From NCBI GenBank assembly GCA_964617995.1, contig CAZTXD010000165.1:1-6772 (forward strand): DNA of 6,772 bases, written 5' to 3'. The position numbers and the translations under genes are program-made. The notes under the pieces were generated by a model. The model saw only the letters and a list, made by a program, of their open reading frames with translations. It did no database searches and was not told the DNA's origin. Source of the DNA: CAZTXD01 sp964617995 (lineage in GTDB: Bacteria; Actinomycetota; Acidimicrobiia; Spongiisociales; ZC4RG35). Numbering within the stretch: the stretch's first letter is position 1; each line of letters begins with the position of its first letter. Positions 1 through 5,760 of the stretch are shown piece after piece.

Positions 1-153
1 AACCAACGAGGCCGACGCGGCATCACCCATACACCACGTCAATGGACGTGACCTGATTACCTCGCTCTCGCCTTTTCCAGTTCGGGCGGCGCGCACCTTG
101 ACGGCTCTCAGGACTTCTTCATCGATCGTTAGAGTTGTCCGCGTCTTTGTCAT
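1..153 (-). CDS. Ribbon-helix-helix antitoxin-like protein (partial, runs off left edge)
   Basis: This is an open frame of 51 codons from an ATG at 153-151 to the window edge, with no stop. It begins MTKTRTTLTIDEEVLRAVKV and continues as a helix with 'RAARTGKGESEVIR'. A short beta strand rich in T and L followed by two helices, the second starting near 'GESEVI', is the ribbon-helix-helix DNA-binding pattern of VapB/CopG-type antitoxins. Such proteins usually pair with a toxin, often a PIN-domain RNase, encoded just downstream; that position lies outside the window. After residue 34 the sequence (SRPLTWCMGD...) no longer resembles the usual 'EALRRDLG' continuation, so the gene may diverge or be frameshifted there. 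The start is chosen because the conserved strand begins immediately after it. No strong Shine-Dalgarno is visible. Confidence 0.55.
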   Translation of the reverse strand, partial: MTKTRTTLTIDEEVLRAVKVRAARTGKGESEVIRSRPLTWCMGDAASASLV

Positions 154-182
154 ACTCGCATACTAGCATCAGGATGTAATTG

Positions 183-210
183 AACAGGGTCGGTCGAATC
201 AAGCCCTGTT
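183..210. repeat. 7-bp inverted repeat upstream of the antitoxin-like gene
   Basis: AACAGGG (183-189) and CCCTGTT (204-210) form a perfect inverted repeat with a 14-nt spacer. It lies 30 nt upstream of the ribbon-helix-helix gene start at 153. That class of protein commonly binds palindromes in its own promoter, so an operator is possible. A weak hairpin is the alternative. TTTTG follows on the plus strand, but the long loop argues against an efficient terminator. Confidence 0.3.
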
Positions 211-290
211 TTGTCGCGCGCGACTGGGACCAGGTGCGGTAGTGGAGAAAGGGGGTGTGGTCGTTGGGGTTTTTGGGGGTCGGCGCGACC

Positions 291-310
291 GGGTCAAACG
301 AGGGTCAAAC
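291..310. repeat. Tandem GGGTCAAAC boxes, 11-bp period
   Basis: GGGTCAAAC occurs at 291-299 and again at 302-310, so the boxes recur every 11 bp, about one helical turn. They lie between the HicB-like relic and the ribbon-helix-helix gene. Helically phased direct repeats are typical of protein-binding sites, but two copies can arise by chance and no regulator is identified. Confidence 0.25.
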
Positions 311-334
311 CGTTTCGACAGCGGCGGACGCGAG

Positions 335-534
335 TCAGCGGGGATCTCGGCTCGGAGCGTTGTCCTGGACGATCTTGGGTGGCTATCGGTGGAGAACGCC
401 ACACCTTCCATCGCCATTTCGCGGACCTCGTCGAAGGTCTCACCGACGGCGCTGAACCCCGGCAGGTCGAGTGAGTCGGTCCACCAGCCCTCGGCTTCGT
501 GGTGATAGCGGATTCGTACTTCGCTGATCGTGGT
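335..534 (-). pseudogene. HicB-family antitoxin relic, no start codon and a probable frameshift
   Basis: On the minus strand, reading from about 534, the frame encodes TTISEVRIRYHHEAEGWW, then 'DSLDLPGFSAVGETFDEVREMAMEGV'. This matches the HicB antitoxin fold: an 'EGWW' strand, 'PGF...GETFDEVR', then a helix. HicB proteins usually neutralise HicA, a small mRNA-cleaving toxin, but no hicA is visible on either side. There is no ATG, GTG or TTG between the upstream in-frame TAG and the conserved strand. The bases before ACC-ACG-ATC are GAG, where one extra T would create ATGACC, after a purine-rich GGCGAGA that could serve as a ribosome site. Near 377-379 (a GGG run) a second one-base change would move the frame to 'KIVQDNAPSRDPR' and a TGA at 337-335, giving about 67 aa, a normal length for this family. 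Without it the frame runs on to 199 as low-complexity Arg/Pro/Thr sequence. The family call is fairly firm; the second frameshift is inferred. Confidence 0.55.
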
Positions 535-560
535 CTCTCGCCTATCAGACTAGAGCAGCT

Positions 561-999
561 TTGTTTACTGCTCGCTCAGCCCACTATCACTCGGTGACGA
601 TCTTCCTCACCAAGCCTGGGGGTTCACACTCGCTCGATATGAATCAATTTCGGGCTTGGGTCAGCGAGGCACGCGGTGGCGGCACGGTCGAGCCGAAACC
701 ACCAGCCCAGAAGAAGCCGGACATCGTGTTACAGATCGGCCGCGTACTGGTCTCCGAGAACGTCAACGATGTGCACCCAGAGGTCCGACTCGCACAGGGC
801 CTGCTCGCCGCCTATTCCCCGGCGAAGCCAGGAGCATTCGACGGCGTCGCCGGGCCCCCCGTTGGACAAGACGGTGCGCGCTCTCCAGCAGCTGAAAGGA
901 CTTCCAGTCACCGGAGAGGTCGGCGAGGAAACCTGGCGGGCGTGGAGGGAGTCGACTGACCGTGTTGATGAATCGCCAGTTCTGCCAACGGACCGCTGA
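561..999 (+). pseudogene. Peptidoglycan-binding (PG_binding_1) domain protein, frameshifted in a C6 run
   Basis: Two overlapping frames give one coherent protein if one C is removed from CCCCCC at 855-860. The first frame supplies 'DVHPEVRLAQGLLAAY' and 'GAFDGVAGPP'; the second supplies 'LDKTVRALQQLKGLPVTGEV' then 'GEETWRAW'. Together, at residues about 68-128 of a 145-aa product, they show the three-helix PG_binding_1 signature: V-x-x-x-Q near the start, DG-x-x-GP, a central 'VRALQ', 'GLPVTG' and a final 'TW'. Such domains tether proteins to the cell wall. Residues 1-67 carry no recognised catalytic domain, only a 'FLTKPGGSHSLDMNQF' segment and a Pro/Lys-rich linker. The start is uncertain: TTG 561, GTG 594 and ATG 639 are in frame, and none has a good ribosome site. 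The gene is divergent from the HicB relic, with under 30 nt between them. The frameshift could be real, phase-variable or a homopolymer sequencing error. Confidence 0.6.
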
Positions 1000-1092
1000 T
1001 CATCTGACACGGGTAGGAAGGCTGATCTCGCTCAGAGATTGTCGTGGCCTCGGTGTGATCCCTCGGAGAAAGGTTATGGCTCGATCGCATGA

Positions 1093-1823
1093 TCAGTTCG
1101 GGCCGAACACCTCATCCAGAAGGGTCACCACGCGCTCGTGGGCCTCCTCGTCGTGGTGGTACACCAAGGTCGAATGTCGCCGGCCCTCCACCTCCGAAGT
1201 GGTTCGTGACCAAACGTCTCCTCGACCTGCAGCAAACGGCCCGCCGGACAAATCAAATCCTTTTGATAACGCATTGCGGTGAGGGGTTTGCCTGATTCGG
1301 CTGATGCTATGACGTCAACGGTCGTCGCGCCGAGCGATGACATCGTGGGCTTTACCCATGGAGGACGGAAAGGGAGAGATGGCTGGGCGGCCACCGCGCC
1401 AGCGACGGATTCTCTCATTAGTACCGAGAAGACGACGCCACCGGTGGCGCACATCCCAATCACAACGATGGGATGTCCCGTCGCATTGCTGAGGCGATCG
1501 CTGAACTCCGCTAGCCAGTCCGCGAGGCGGGATCGACGGTTCGATAGGAAGAGCGTCAGCTGACGGCCCCAGCAAAGTTGAACTATGCCCTTCGCCGGGC
1601 TCTGTTGGCCGATCGAGCCGAAAATCACCGGCATGTGGACCGCGCATCCGGATTCGACGAGCCTTCTGGCGTAGTCGACTGTGGGTTGGGAGAGCCCACC
1701 CAGCTCGTGGAGCAAGACCACGGTCCGCATCGAGGCCGGGTCGCCAACCCGAACCACCTCTCGCCCGAGATCGGACTCAGGGAACCTGTATCGAGTCAGG
1801 CCGTCCACTTCCACGGTAGCCAA
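1093..1823 (-). pseudogene. Dienelactone hydrolase family protein, frameshifted before the catalytic His
   Basis: The main frame (TTG at 1823) encodes an alpha/beta hydrolase of the dienelactone hydrolase family. It has 'VVLLHELGG' near residues 35-43 (family HE-x-GG turn), 'DYARRLVESGCAVHMP' at 50-65, the nucleophile elbow 'VIGMCATGG' with Cys125, 'AAQPSLPF' at 145-152, and 'MRYQKDLICP' with Asp189. After about residue 209 this frame becomes low-complexity and stops at 1125. From about 1197 the neighbouring frame reads 'SEVEGRRHSTLVYHHDEEAH' and ends 'DEVFGPN' with TGA at 1095-1093. That is the expected C-terminus, with the catalytic His encoded at 1176-1174. One missing base near 1197-1205 explains the switch. 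At the 5' end, an ATG at 1857 opens a frame joining this one if one G is removed from CCCGGC near 1831-1836 (MSQAQNLP then ADRLATVEV), a possible second lesion. The Cys nucleophile implies an esterase or lactonase; the substrate is unknown. It is convergent with the peptidoglycan-binding gene. Confidence 0.65.
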
Positions 1824-2004
1824 CCTATCAGCCGGGAAGATTCTGGGCTTGGCTCATAGGTTGGGGCCACAGCAGTCCGACCGACTTCTTGTAGGAACGG
1901 GTTGAGGTGTTTCATGACCTTGATCCGTTCGGCGGCCGTGCCCCTCCCATGGCGTGGAAATTGTCGAGGTCATCCCCGAGACGCCGGAACTCCGCAGGCT
2001 CCAT
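1796..2004 (-). pseudogene. Small unrecognised third gene of the hydrolase operon, frameshifted
   Basis: An ATG at 2004-2002, 27 nt after the stop of the 454-aa hydrolase gene, opens MEPAEFRRLGDDLDNFHAMG. The frame hits TGA soon after. If one base is restored in the GCACGGCCGCC stretch near 1937-1942, it continues as 'ARAAERIKVMKHLNPFLQEV', a charged and regular helical sequence with GC-rich third positions, ending at TGA 1798-1796. The product would be about 69 aa and would overlap the start of the dienelactone-hydrolase-like gene. I do not recognise the family. The two halves look like one small helical protein, but the join is inferred, the ribosome site is weak, and the last 20 residues (Trp-rich, overlapping the next gene) may not belong to it. 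Confidence 0.35.
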
Positions 2005-2031
2005 TTTGATGAATCGTGGCGGTCCGGTCGT

Positions 2032-3396
2032 TCAACCCGGATCATCGTGTCGTATCCTCTTTTTGTCTCTTGCGGCACGGATACGGCTTATGAGAAGCGT
2101 TACCGCGTTCCCGATGAGGAGCAGGGCCAACAGCCCGCCAGCGGCCGCGGAAATCCATGCCAGTGTTGTGAGCCACCGGTTCAGCGTCCCGCCGATCGCC
2201 CCGAGCAGGAGCAGCGCGAGCGCGCCGACGAGGGGCAGTGCCACGAATGGGAACAGGGTTCCTCTCAACGGTGCGGGCGCGGATCGCCACGGTGTCTGTG
2301 ACGTTTTGTTGGGAAGGTCTACCAGCCAGTCTTCTGGCCACGTTAGAAACGGCTGCCAATACCTTCCATACGTATGGTCAAGATGGCGCTGCCCGCGGGC
2401 TCCGTCCGCCGGGCATTTCTGCCGCAGCGCACCGTCGATGATGCACCGGTCCACGGAGAACAGGTCGGAGTGGTTGAGGCCTTCGGCTTCGACATTGATC
2501 ACGGGAACGCCCTCGTCGAAGCCCCGTCTACCCGACGGCCCAGAGTCCCGGATCGTCCAATGGGCAAGAGGGACGATCGGGTCTTTCGTGGCGTAGTGGT
2601 TGAGCACCTGCTCGACCAGGCCCGCCTCGATGACGGCCGCCCAGTCGTAATTGGGTCGGAGTATGCAGCCGGCGAGGATGACGCGGCCGAACCTGAGAGG
2701 GTCGTCCACATCCGGTTCGAGCTCGTCCTCGAGCAGATGACCGAGGAGCCACGTGCCGAAGCTGTGGGCGACCACATCCGGCTTCTCGCCGTAGCCCTGA
2801 ACGCGTGCCTGACGGCGCAGTTCTGCGATCTTGGCGCGCAGGCGGCGCTGGAGGGCGCGTCTGCGCCACGCCATGATCACACCGGCGATGATGATCCCGT
2901 ACTTGTAGATGGCAACGGGGATGGAGTGACCCCATGTGGTGCTAAGGAACCAGCTGAACTCCTCCTGCCATGCGCCCTTCGTGTTCATCCCGTGGATCAC
3001 TACCACCCAGTCAACAGGTCGCTTCGGAGGCAGATCGCGCACGTAGATGACCTGTTGCACGGTTGCTGGAGCGATCTGCTCCCCGCAGTGGGGACAGATC
3101 CCAGCAGCGATATCTTCGTCTGTCGGCTCGTGATCGCAGAGGTCATTCGGGCACAAGAATTGCCTTTCGCGCCGTAGCCACCCGTCGTCTGCCAAGGCTT
3201 CGAGAAGCCGGTTCGTGGTGCCCGGAGGCAAAGCGCTCACCCGCAATTCGTTCTGACCGAGGTCTGAGAGCTCCTGTACATCGGCGACCGGCTCATCGGG
3301 GTATGTGCTGCGAAGGTGCTCCCAGTAGGTCAGCGGGGGAAGTAGCCGGGTCGAGGCGCTGCCCTTCCAGGTCTGTGTGAGTGGCTGCACCGTCAC
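2032..3396 (-). CDS. Membrane-anchored alpha/beta hydrolase with N-terminal winged-helix-like segment and zinc knuckle
   Basis: The predicted protein has 454 aa. Residues about 20-75 look like a small winged-helix-type segment ('TTNRLLEALADDGWLRRE'). Cys82, Cys87, Cys101 and Cys104 form a C-x4-C/C-x2-C zinc knuckle ('CPHCG'). Residues about 128-320 are an alpha/beta hydrolase: oxyanion loop 'VVVIHGMN' (132-138), nucleophile elbow 'VVAHSFGTWL' with Ser212, acid 'ATKDPIVPL' with Asp272, and 'GLNHSDLF' with His309. The elbow has Ala instead of the usual first Gly. A basic stretch (RRRALQRRLRAK, 178-189) precedes the elbow. Two hydrophobic segments, about 382-402 and 411-438, followed by a basic tail suggest a C-terminal membrane hairpin. 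There is no signal peptide, so the catalytic part is probably cytoplasmic. GTG 3396-3394 is chosen because it overlaps the upstream TGA as GTGA, the classic coupling arrangement; a GTG at 3438 would overlap far more. The substrate is unknown; a lipase or esterase effector is plausible. Confidence 0.8.
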   Translation of the reverse strand: MTVQPLTQTWKGSASTRLLPPLTYWEHLRSTYPDEPVADVQELSDLGQNELRVSALPPGTTNRLLEALADDGWLRRERQFLCPNDLCDHEPTDEDIAAGICPHCGEQIAPATVQQVIYVRDLPPKRPVDWVVVIHGMNTKGAWQEEFSWFLSTTWGHSIPVAIYKYGIIIAGVIMAWRRRALQRRLRAKIAELRRQARVQGYGEKPDVVAHSFGTWLLGHLLEDELEPDVDDPLRFGRVILAGCILRPNYDWAAVIEAGLVEQVLNHYATKDPIVPLAHWTIRDSGPSGRRGFDEGVPVINVEAEGLNHSDLFSVDRCIIDGALRQKCPADGARGQRHLDHTYGRYWQPFLTWPEDWLVDLPNKTSQTPWRSAPAPLRGTLFPFVALPLVGALALLLLGAIGGTLNRWLTTLAWISAAAGGLLALLLIGNAVTLLISRIRAARDKKRIRHDDPG

Positions 3397-4472
3397 GGAG
3401 CATCCCGAAACGCGCTGACCTGTTGCAGGATGTACCACACCTCGTCGACGTCCATTTGCGCCCAGAGCCGCATGCGATCGTCGGCCCCGTAGAGTTGAAC
3501 GCGCAGGGCACGGGTGAGCCCGCCTTCGCGGGGCTGGATCCAGAACACCCCTGTGGCTCCTTCAAACGCGGGCAACTGTGCGGTCCTGATGGACGCTCGC
3601 ACATTGCGGATCGTGTCTTCTTCGGCATATCCGCGGTCTTTTGAGTTGGCGGCGAACTCGACGTATGAGCCACCGGAGAGGAGCCGCGCTTTCTGTGTCT
3701 TAATGTTGGGGGTGGGATTGGCCCCTGTCGGCACGTTGCGCTGATCGATGTTGCGCGAAAGCACGGAGATGTCGAGCTGATTCGTCTCAAGGGCAGGAAG
3801 GTTGATGAGCTGTTGGATGACTCGCTTCGCCTCGACGATCGCCTGCTTGTGCTCTTCACCCTGGACTGGGTCGGCGATAAACAGGGCGGCTAGCCCCAGG
3901 TCCTTGTGTGCCTCGAAGCGTGTGATTGCCCGGCGTTCCACCAATCGGTAGGCGCGGTACTCGTAGATATCGAGTCCCTCCTCTTCGATGTAGTTGCGGT
4001 CAGGGACCGGGGTCCATCCTGGCGATGCCTCCTGCCAGACCAACCGCAGAATGTTGTCGGTGTACGAGATCGAGGTCAGCTCGGGCTGGTCTGGGAAAGC
4101 GAGGACCGTCGGCGCATTCCATCTGTCTTCGTAGCCGGCGGATACCGCCGCCCCTCTGAGCTTCGATTCGGTGAGATCGCTGGTGACCGCTGACGGAAGG
4201 GCGTAAAGGTAGACATGTTGGTTCCCCCACCCCTCCACCTCCGAGAGCCACCCCTCAACGTCGCTGAGTCGAAGCTGGCCATCTTCAATGGCCGCGATCA
4301 GGTTGCGTTCGAAGTCGTCTTTGTTGGCGCCAAGTGTTACGTCATTCGCGCGCATTAGCTCCTTGATGAAACGATTGCCCTGCGTCCGAATGATCCCAGC
4401 TGCCAGTCGCCTAAGGTCTTGAATCTCCTCGGCAGTCGGTGGTTGGCTCGGATCTCCTGAATCATCCACCAT
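3393..4472 (-). CDS. Unrecognised soluble protein, translationally coupled to the hydrolase
   Basis: The predicted product has 359 aa with no signal peptide or membrane helix. I do not recognise the family with confidence. Residues 15-80 are mostly helical and charged: 'IIRTQGNRFIKELMRANDV', then 'LGANKDDFERNLIAAIEDG' and 'VEGWLSEVEGWGNQHVYLY' (72-90), where the Trp-Gly-rich end looks like a conserved family motif. Residues about 120-200 alternate predicted strands and short helices, ending in 'LGLAALFIADP'. Residues about 205-230 form a charged helix, and 260-350 are again mixed and strand-rich ('RALRVQLYG', 'RLWAQMDVDEVWYILQQV'). No nuclease, NTPase or cyclase motif is visible. The ATG at 4472-4470 has AAGGAG six bases upstream; an in-frame TTG at 4577 has no such site and adds 35 low-complexity residues. 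The stop TGA overlaps the GTG of the hydrolase gene, so the two proteins are probably made together and may interact, this one perhaps as sensor or regulator. Confidence 0.75.
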   Translation of the reverse strand: MVDDSGDPSQPPTAEEIQDLRRLAAGIIRTQGNRFIKELMRANDVTLGANKDDFERNLIAAIEDGQLRLSDVEGWLSEVEGWGNQHVYLYALPSAVTSDLTESKLRGAAVSAGYEDRWNAPTVLAFPDQPELTSISYTDNILRLVWQEASPGWTPVPDRNYIEEEGLDIYEYRAYRLVERRAITRFEAHKDLGLAALFIADPVQGEEHKQAIVEAKRVIQQLINLPALETNQLDISVLSRNIDQRNVPTGANPTPNIKTQKARLLSGGSYVEFAANSKDRGYAEEDTIRNVRASIRTAQLPAFEGATGVFWIQPREGGLTRALRVQLYGADDRMRLWAQMDVDEVWYILQQVSAFRDAP

Positions 4473-4478
4473 GCAGCG

Positions 4479-4484
4479 CTCCTT
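4479..4484 (-). promoter_or_regulatory. Ribosome binding site of the 359-aa gene
   Basis: AAGGAG on the minus strand ends six bases before the ATG at 4472. This decides the start against the in-frame TTG at 4577. Confidence 0.7.
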
Positions 4485-4881
4485 CGGCATCACATGTTTA
4501 TGAAGCCGTTGTGTCGGCCTCCTCCCCAGAAGAGGGGAGTGATGCCTGTCAAATACAACAACCTGGTTCGGCGCCAACGCCCGGTCCTGTCCATGACCCT
4601 ACGGTTTCGTCGGGCGTGCCGGCGGAGGGCCACGTCAGGTAGTGACCTATTCGAGTGAATCATGCGGCCTACAGCTCCCCAGATTGTCGGCCCGGCCCAG
4701 TGTGGTGTCGCTGGACGTGGTCCTGATCGAGATGGGGAGATCGAGAACGATGCGTTTTGTGGATCAAGCTGATGGGTTAGATCAGGGCATTGCCCGCCCA
4801 TCCCACTGCCTAACGAACCATGATGGTGATCGCAGCCCGTCGTTCAAAGTGCCGGGTAGCGTGTGGGTCTTAGTCGAAGAC

Positions 4882-4887
4882 GGAGGA
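4882..4887 (+). promoter_or_regulatory. Ribosome binding site of the 156-aa membrane protein gene
   Basis: GGAGGA lies five bases before the ATG at 4893. This favours that start over the in-frame GTG at 4863, which would place the ribosome site inside the gene and add an Arg-rich MGLSRRRRSF leader. Confidence 0.75.
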
Positions 4888-4892
4888 GTTTC

Positions 4893-5363
4893 ATGGGCAG
4901 TATCACCAATTGGTTTTCGGAGACCTTCAATGCTGAGGCAAACGAGAGCGACCTCATAGTTGCTAGGTCTCTAAACATCACACGTATCGGCGGTGTCATT
5001 GTTCCGGTACTGACCGGGGTGTGGACTGCGATCTCTGAGGTTGGAGATATCCCGCCGTTCAACGATGTCGGGTTCCAGAAGACCTTGATCCTTGCATTGG
5101 TGGCATTCGTTGGAGTCCTCTCAGTTGCGGATATGGTGAGTCGTGCGATTGCCGCCAGAGCTGCATCGCCCACGCCTGGCTTCGTCACATTTCCGACGGC
5201 GATTCCCGCAACGTGGACCTTGGATGGGCCGGACATGGACGGTCATGTGTTGGCATACCGAGGGGTGACAGGGGAGACCTCATCTCTGAACGAGTATCTA
5301 TTTAAGGCCGACGATACGAGCCTTGTGTGGGTGACGGCAGACTCGGTGTCCTTCGGCGGCTAG
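4893..5363 (+). CDS. Small two-helix membrane protein with a C-terminal soluble domain
   Basis: The predicted product has 156 aa, starting MGSITNWFSETFNAEANESD. A short acidic N-terminus precedes a hydrophobic helix at about residues 32-48 ('IGGVIVPVLTGVWTAI') and a second at about 64-79 ('TLILALVAFVGVLSVA'), separated by a roughly 16-residue loop ('EVGDIPPFNDVGFQK'). Residues 93-156 form a Thr/Trp/Asp-containing soluble tail ('ATWTLDGPDMDGHVLAYRG', 'YLFKADDTSLVWVTAD'), which looks beta-rich. I do not recognise the family. A holin-like or membrane-anchored accessory role would fit the size, but there is no phage gene nearby. It is divergent from the hydrolase operon across 420 nt. Co-regulation is possible but not shown. 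Codon use looks like normal coding sequence and the ribosome site is strong, so the gene itself is solid. Confidence 0.75.
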   Translation: MGSITNWFSETFNAEANESDLIVARSLNITRIGGVIVPVLTGVWTAISEVGDIPPFNDVGFQKTLILALVAFVGVLSVADMVSRAIAARAASPTPGFVTFPTAIPATWTLDGPDMDGHVLAYRGVTGETSSLNEYLFKADDTSLVWVTADSVSFGG

Positions 5364-5376
5364 TGACCAGCATTGA

Positions 5377-5760
5377 CTAGTCCGTGTCCGGCGACTGCTC
5401 TCGCGCAGCCGACATTCGTGTGACATGCATCTCTTAGAAGCCGTGTCACACACCGGTCCGTCGGATTCCTCCACCACCACACGCCGCAGCTCGCCACCCC
5501 TTCGGGTGGCACCCAGACGGCGTCGTAGACGGCATGTTGGCCTTGCAGAAAACCAACCCGTTGGTGGACCTAGTGCGTCCCGCTCTCCGCATACGAGACG
5601 ATGTGGGCGGCATCCAACAACGCGCAGTGCCGCAGCCGACAGAGGGTGCAGGTCGAGGCTTATGCGCCGAAGACCGGTCGCGGAAATCGTGCCTGGCCTG
5701 TGCGTCGCCGCACCAGCGTCACATGGTGACGTCCTGTCGCCGGCTCGAGGGCTACGGGCG
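5377..5760 (-). pseudogene. Decayed HNH endonuclease-domain gene (several frameshifts and stops)
   Basis: Fragments of one HNH-domain protein follow each other in the right order on the minus strand but in changing frames. In order they are: 'VTLVRRRTGQARF' (about 5690-5730), then 'ASTCTLCRLRHCALLDAAHI' (about 5600-5656) with the first Cys pair and the HNH 'DAAHI' at 5614-5600. Next come 'NGLVFCK' (5562-5542), 'AVYDAV' (5533-5516), 'ELRRVVVEESDGPV' (5492-5451) and 'HGF*EMHVTRM' (about 5445-5413). Intact relatives read C-x2-C-x-LRH-x-x-LLDAAHI, NGL-x-LCK-x-HH-x-x-YD, DGP and HG-x-QE-x-H. Against that pattern, TAA at 5436-5434 stands where Gln is expected, and another TAA lies just before 'ASTC', where a Tyr is common. 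The two His after NGL-x-x-CK are not visible. With at least three frame changes and two stops this is a true pseudogene, not one sequencing slip. Relatives act as DNA endonucleases. The 5' end is uncertain. Confidence 0.65.

Larger units (their letters stand above)
4473..4892. other. 420-nt divergent intergenic region
   Basis: The region separates the operon (minus) from the membrane-protein gene (plus), so it should hold both promoters. Open frames in it look like low-complexity shadows and none has a good ribosome site. Visible structure is limited. A CTCCCC/GGGGAG inverted repeat with a 6-nt loop lies at 4522-4539, and a direct repeat GATCGAGA at 4725-4732 and 4739-4746. A minus-strand TTGACA at 4552-4547 has no matching -10 box at the right distance, so I do not call a promoter. 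Confidence 0.4.

Noticed and set aside
35..50. CACGTC/GACGTG hairpin with a 4-nt loop
   Set aside because: It lies inside the antitoxin-like open frame and is only 6 bp long; expected by chance at this GC content.
251..280. G-run cluster (G5, G4, G5 plus GG) that might form a quadruplex
   Set aside because: Only three runs of three or more G lie close together and there is no functional context; weak by sequence alone.
1854..2078. Minus-strand open frame of 74 aa overlapping the end of the hydrolase gene
   Set aside because: It is composed of Arg/Ser/Thr/Pro noise. The other two frames of the same strand give a more coherent small protein when joined.
1907..2596. Plus-strand open frame of 229 aa
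   Set aside because: It runs antisense to the hydrolase gene, is rich in Arg/Ser/Pro, has no domain pattern, and its opposite strand has a full catalytic triad.
2374..3177. Plus-strand open frame of 267 aa
   Set aside because: It is an antisense shadow of the hydrolase gene, long only because of high GC content; no recognisable motif.
3397..3438. In-frame GTG at 3438 as start of the hydrolase gene
   Set aside because: It would overlap the upstream gene by 46 nt, while GTG 3396 gives the usual 4-nt stop-start overlap.
4473..4577. In-frame TTG at 4577 as start of the 359-aa gene
   Set aside because: It has no ribosome site, and the added residues are low complexity; the ATG at 4472 has AAGGAG at ideal spacing.
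5418..5451. Perfect 8-bp inverted repeat GTGTGACA/TGTCACAC with an 18-nt spacer, downstream of the membrane protein gene
   Set aside because: It falls inside the 3' end of the HNH relic and has no T tract, so a terminator or operator is not needed to explain it. It may be chance.
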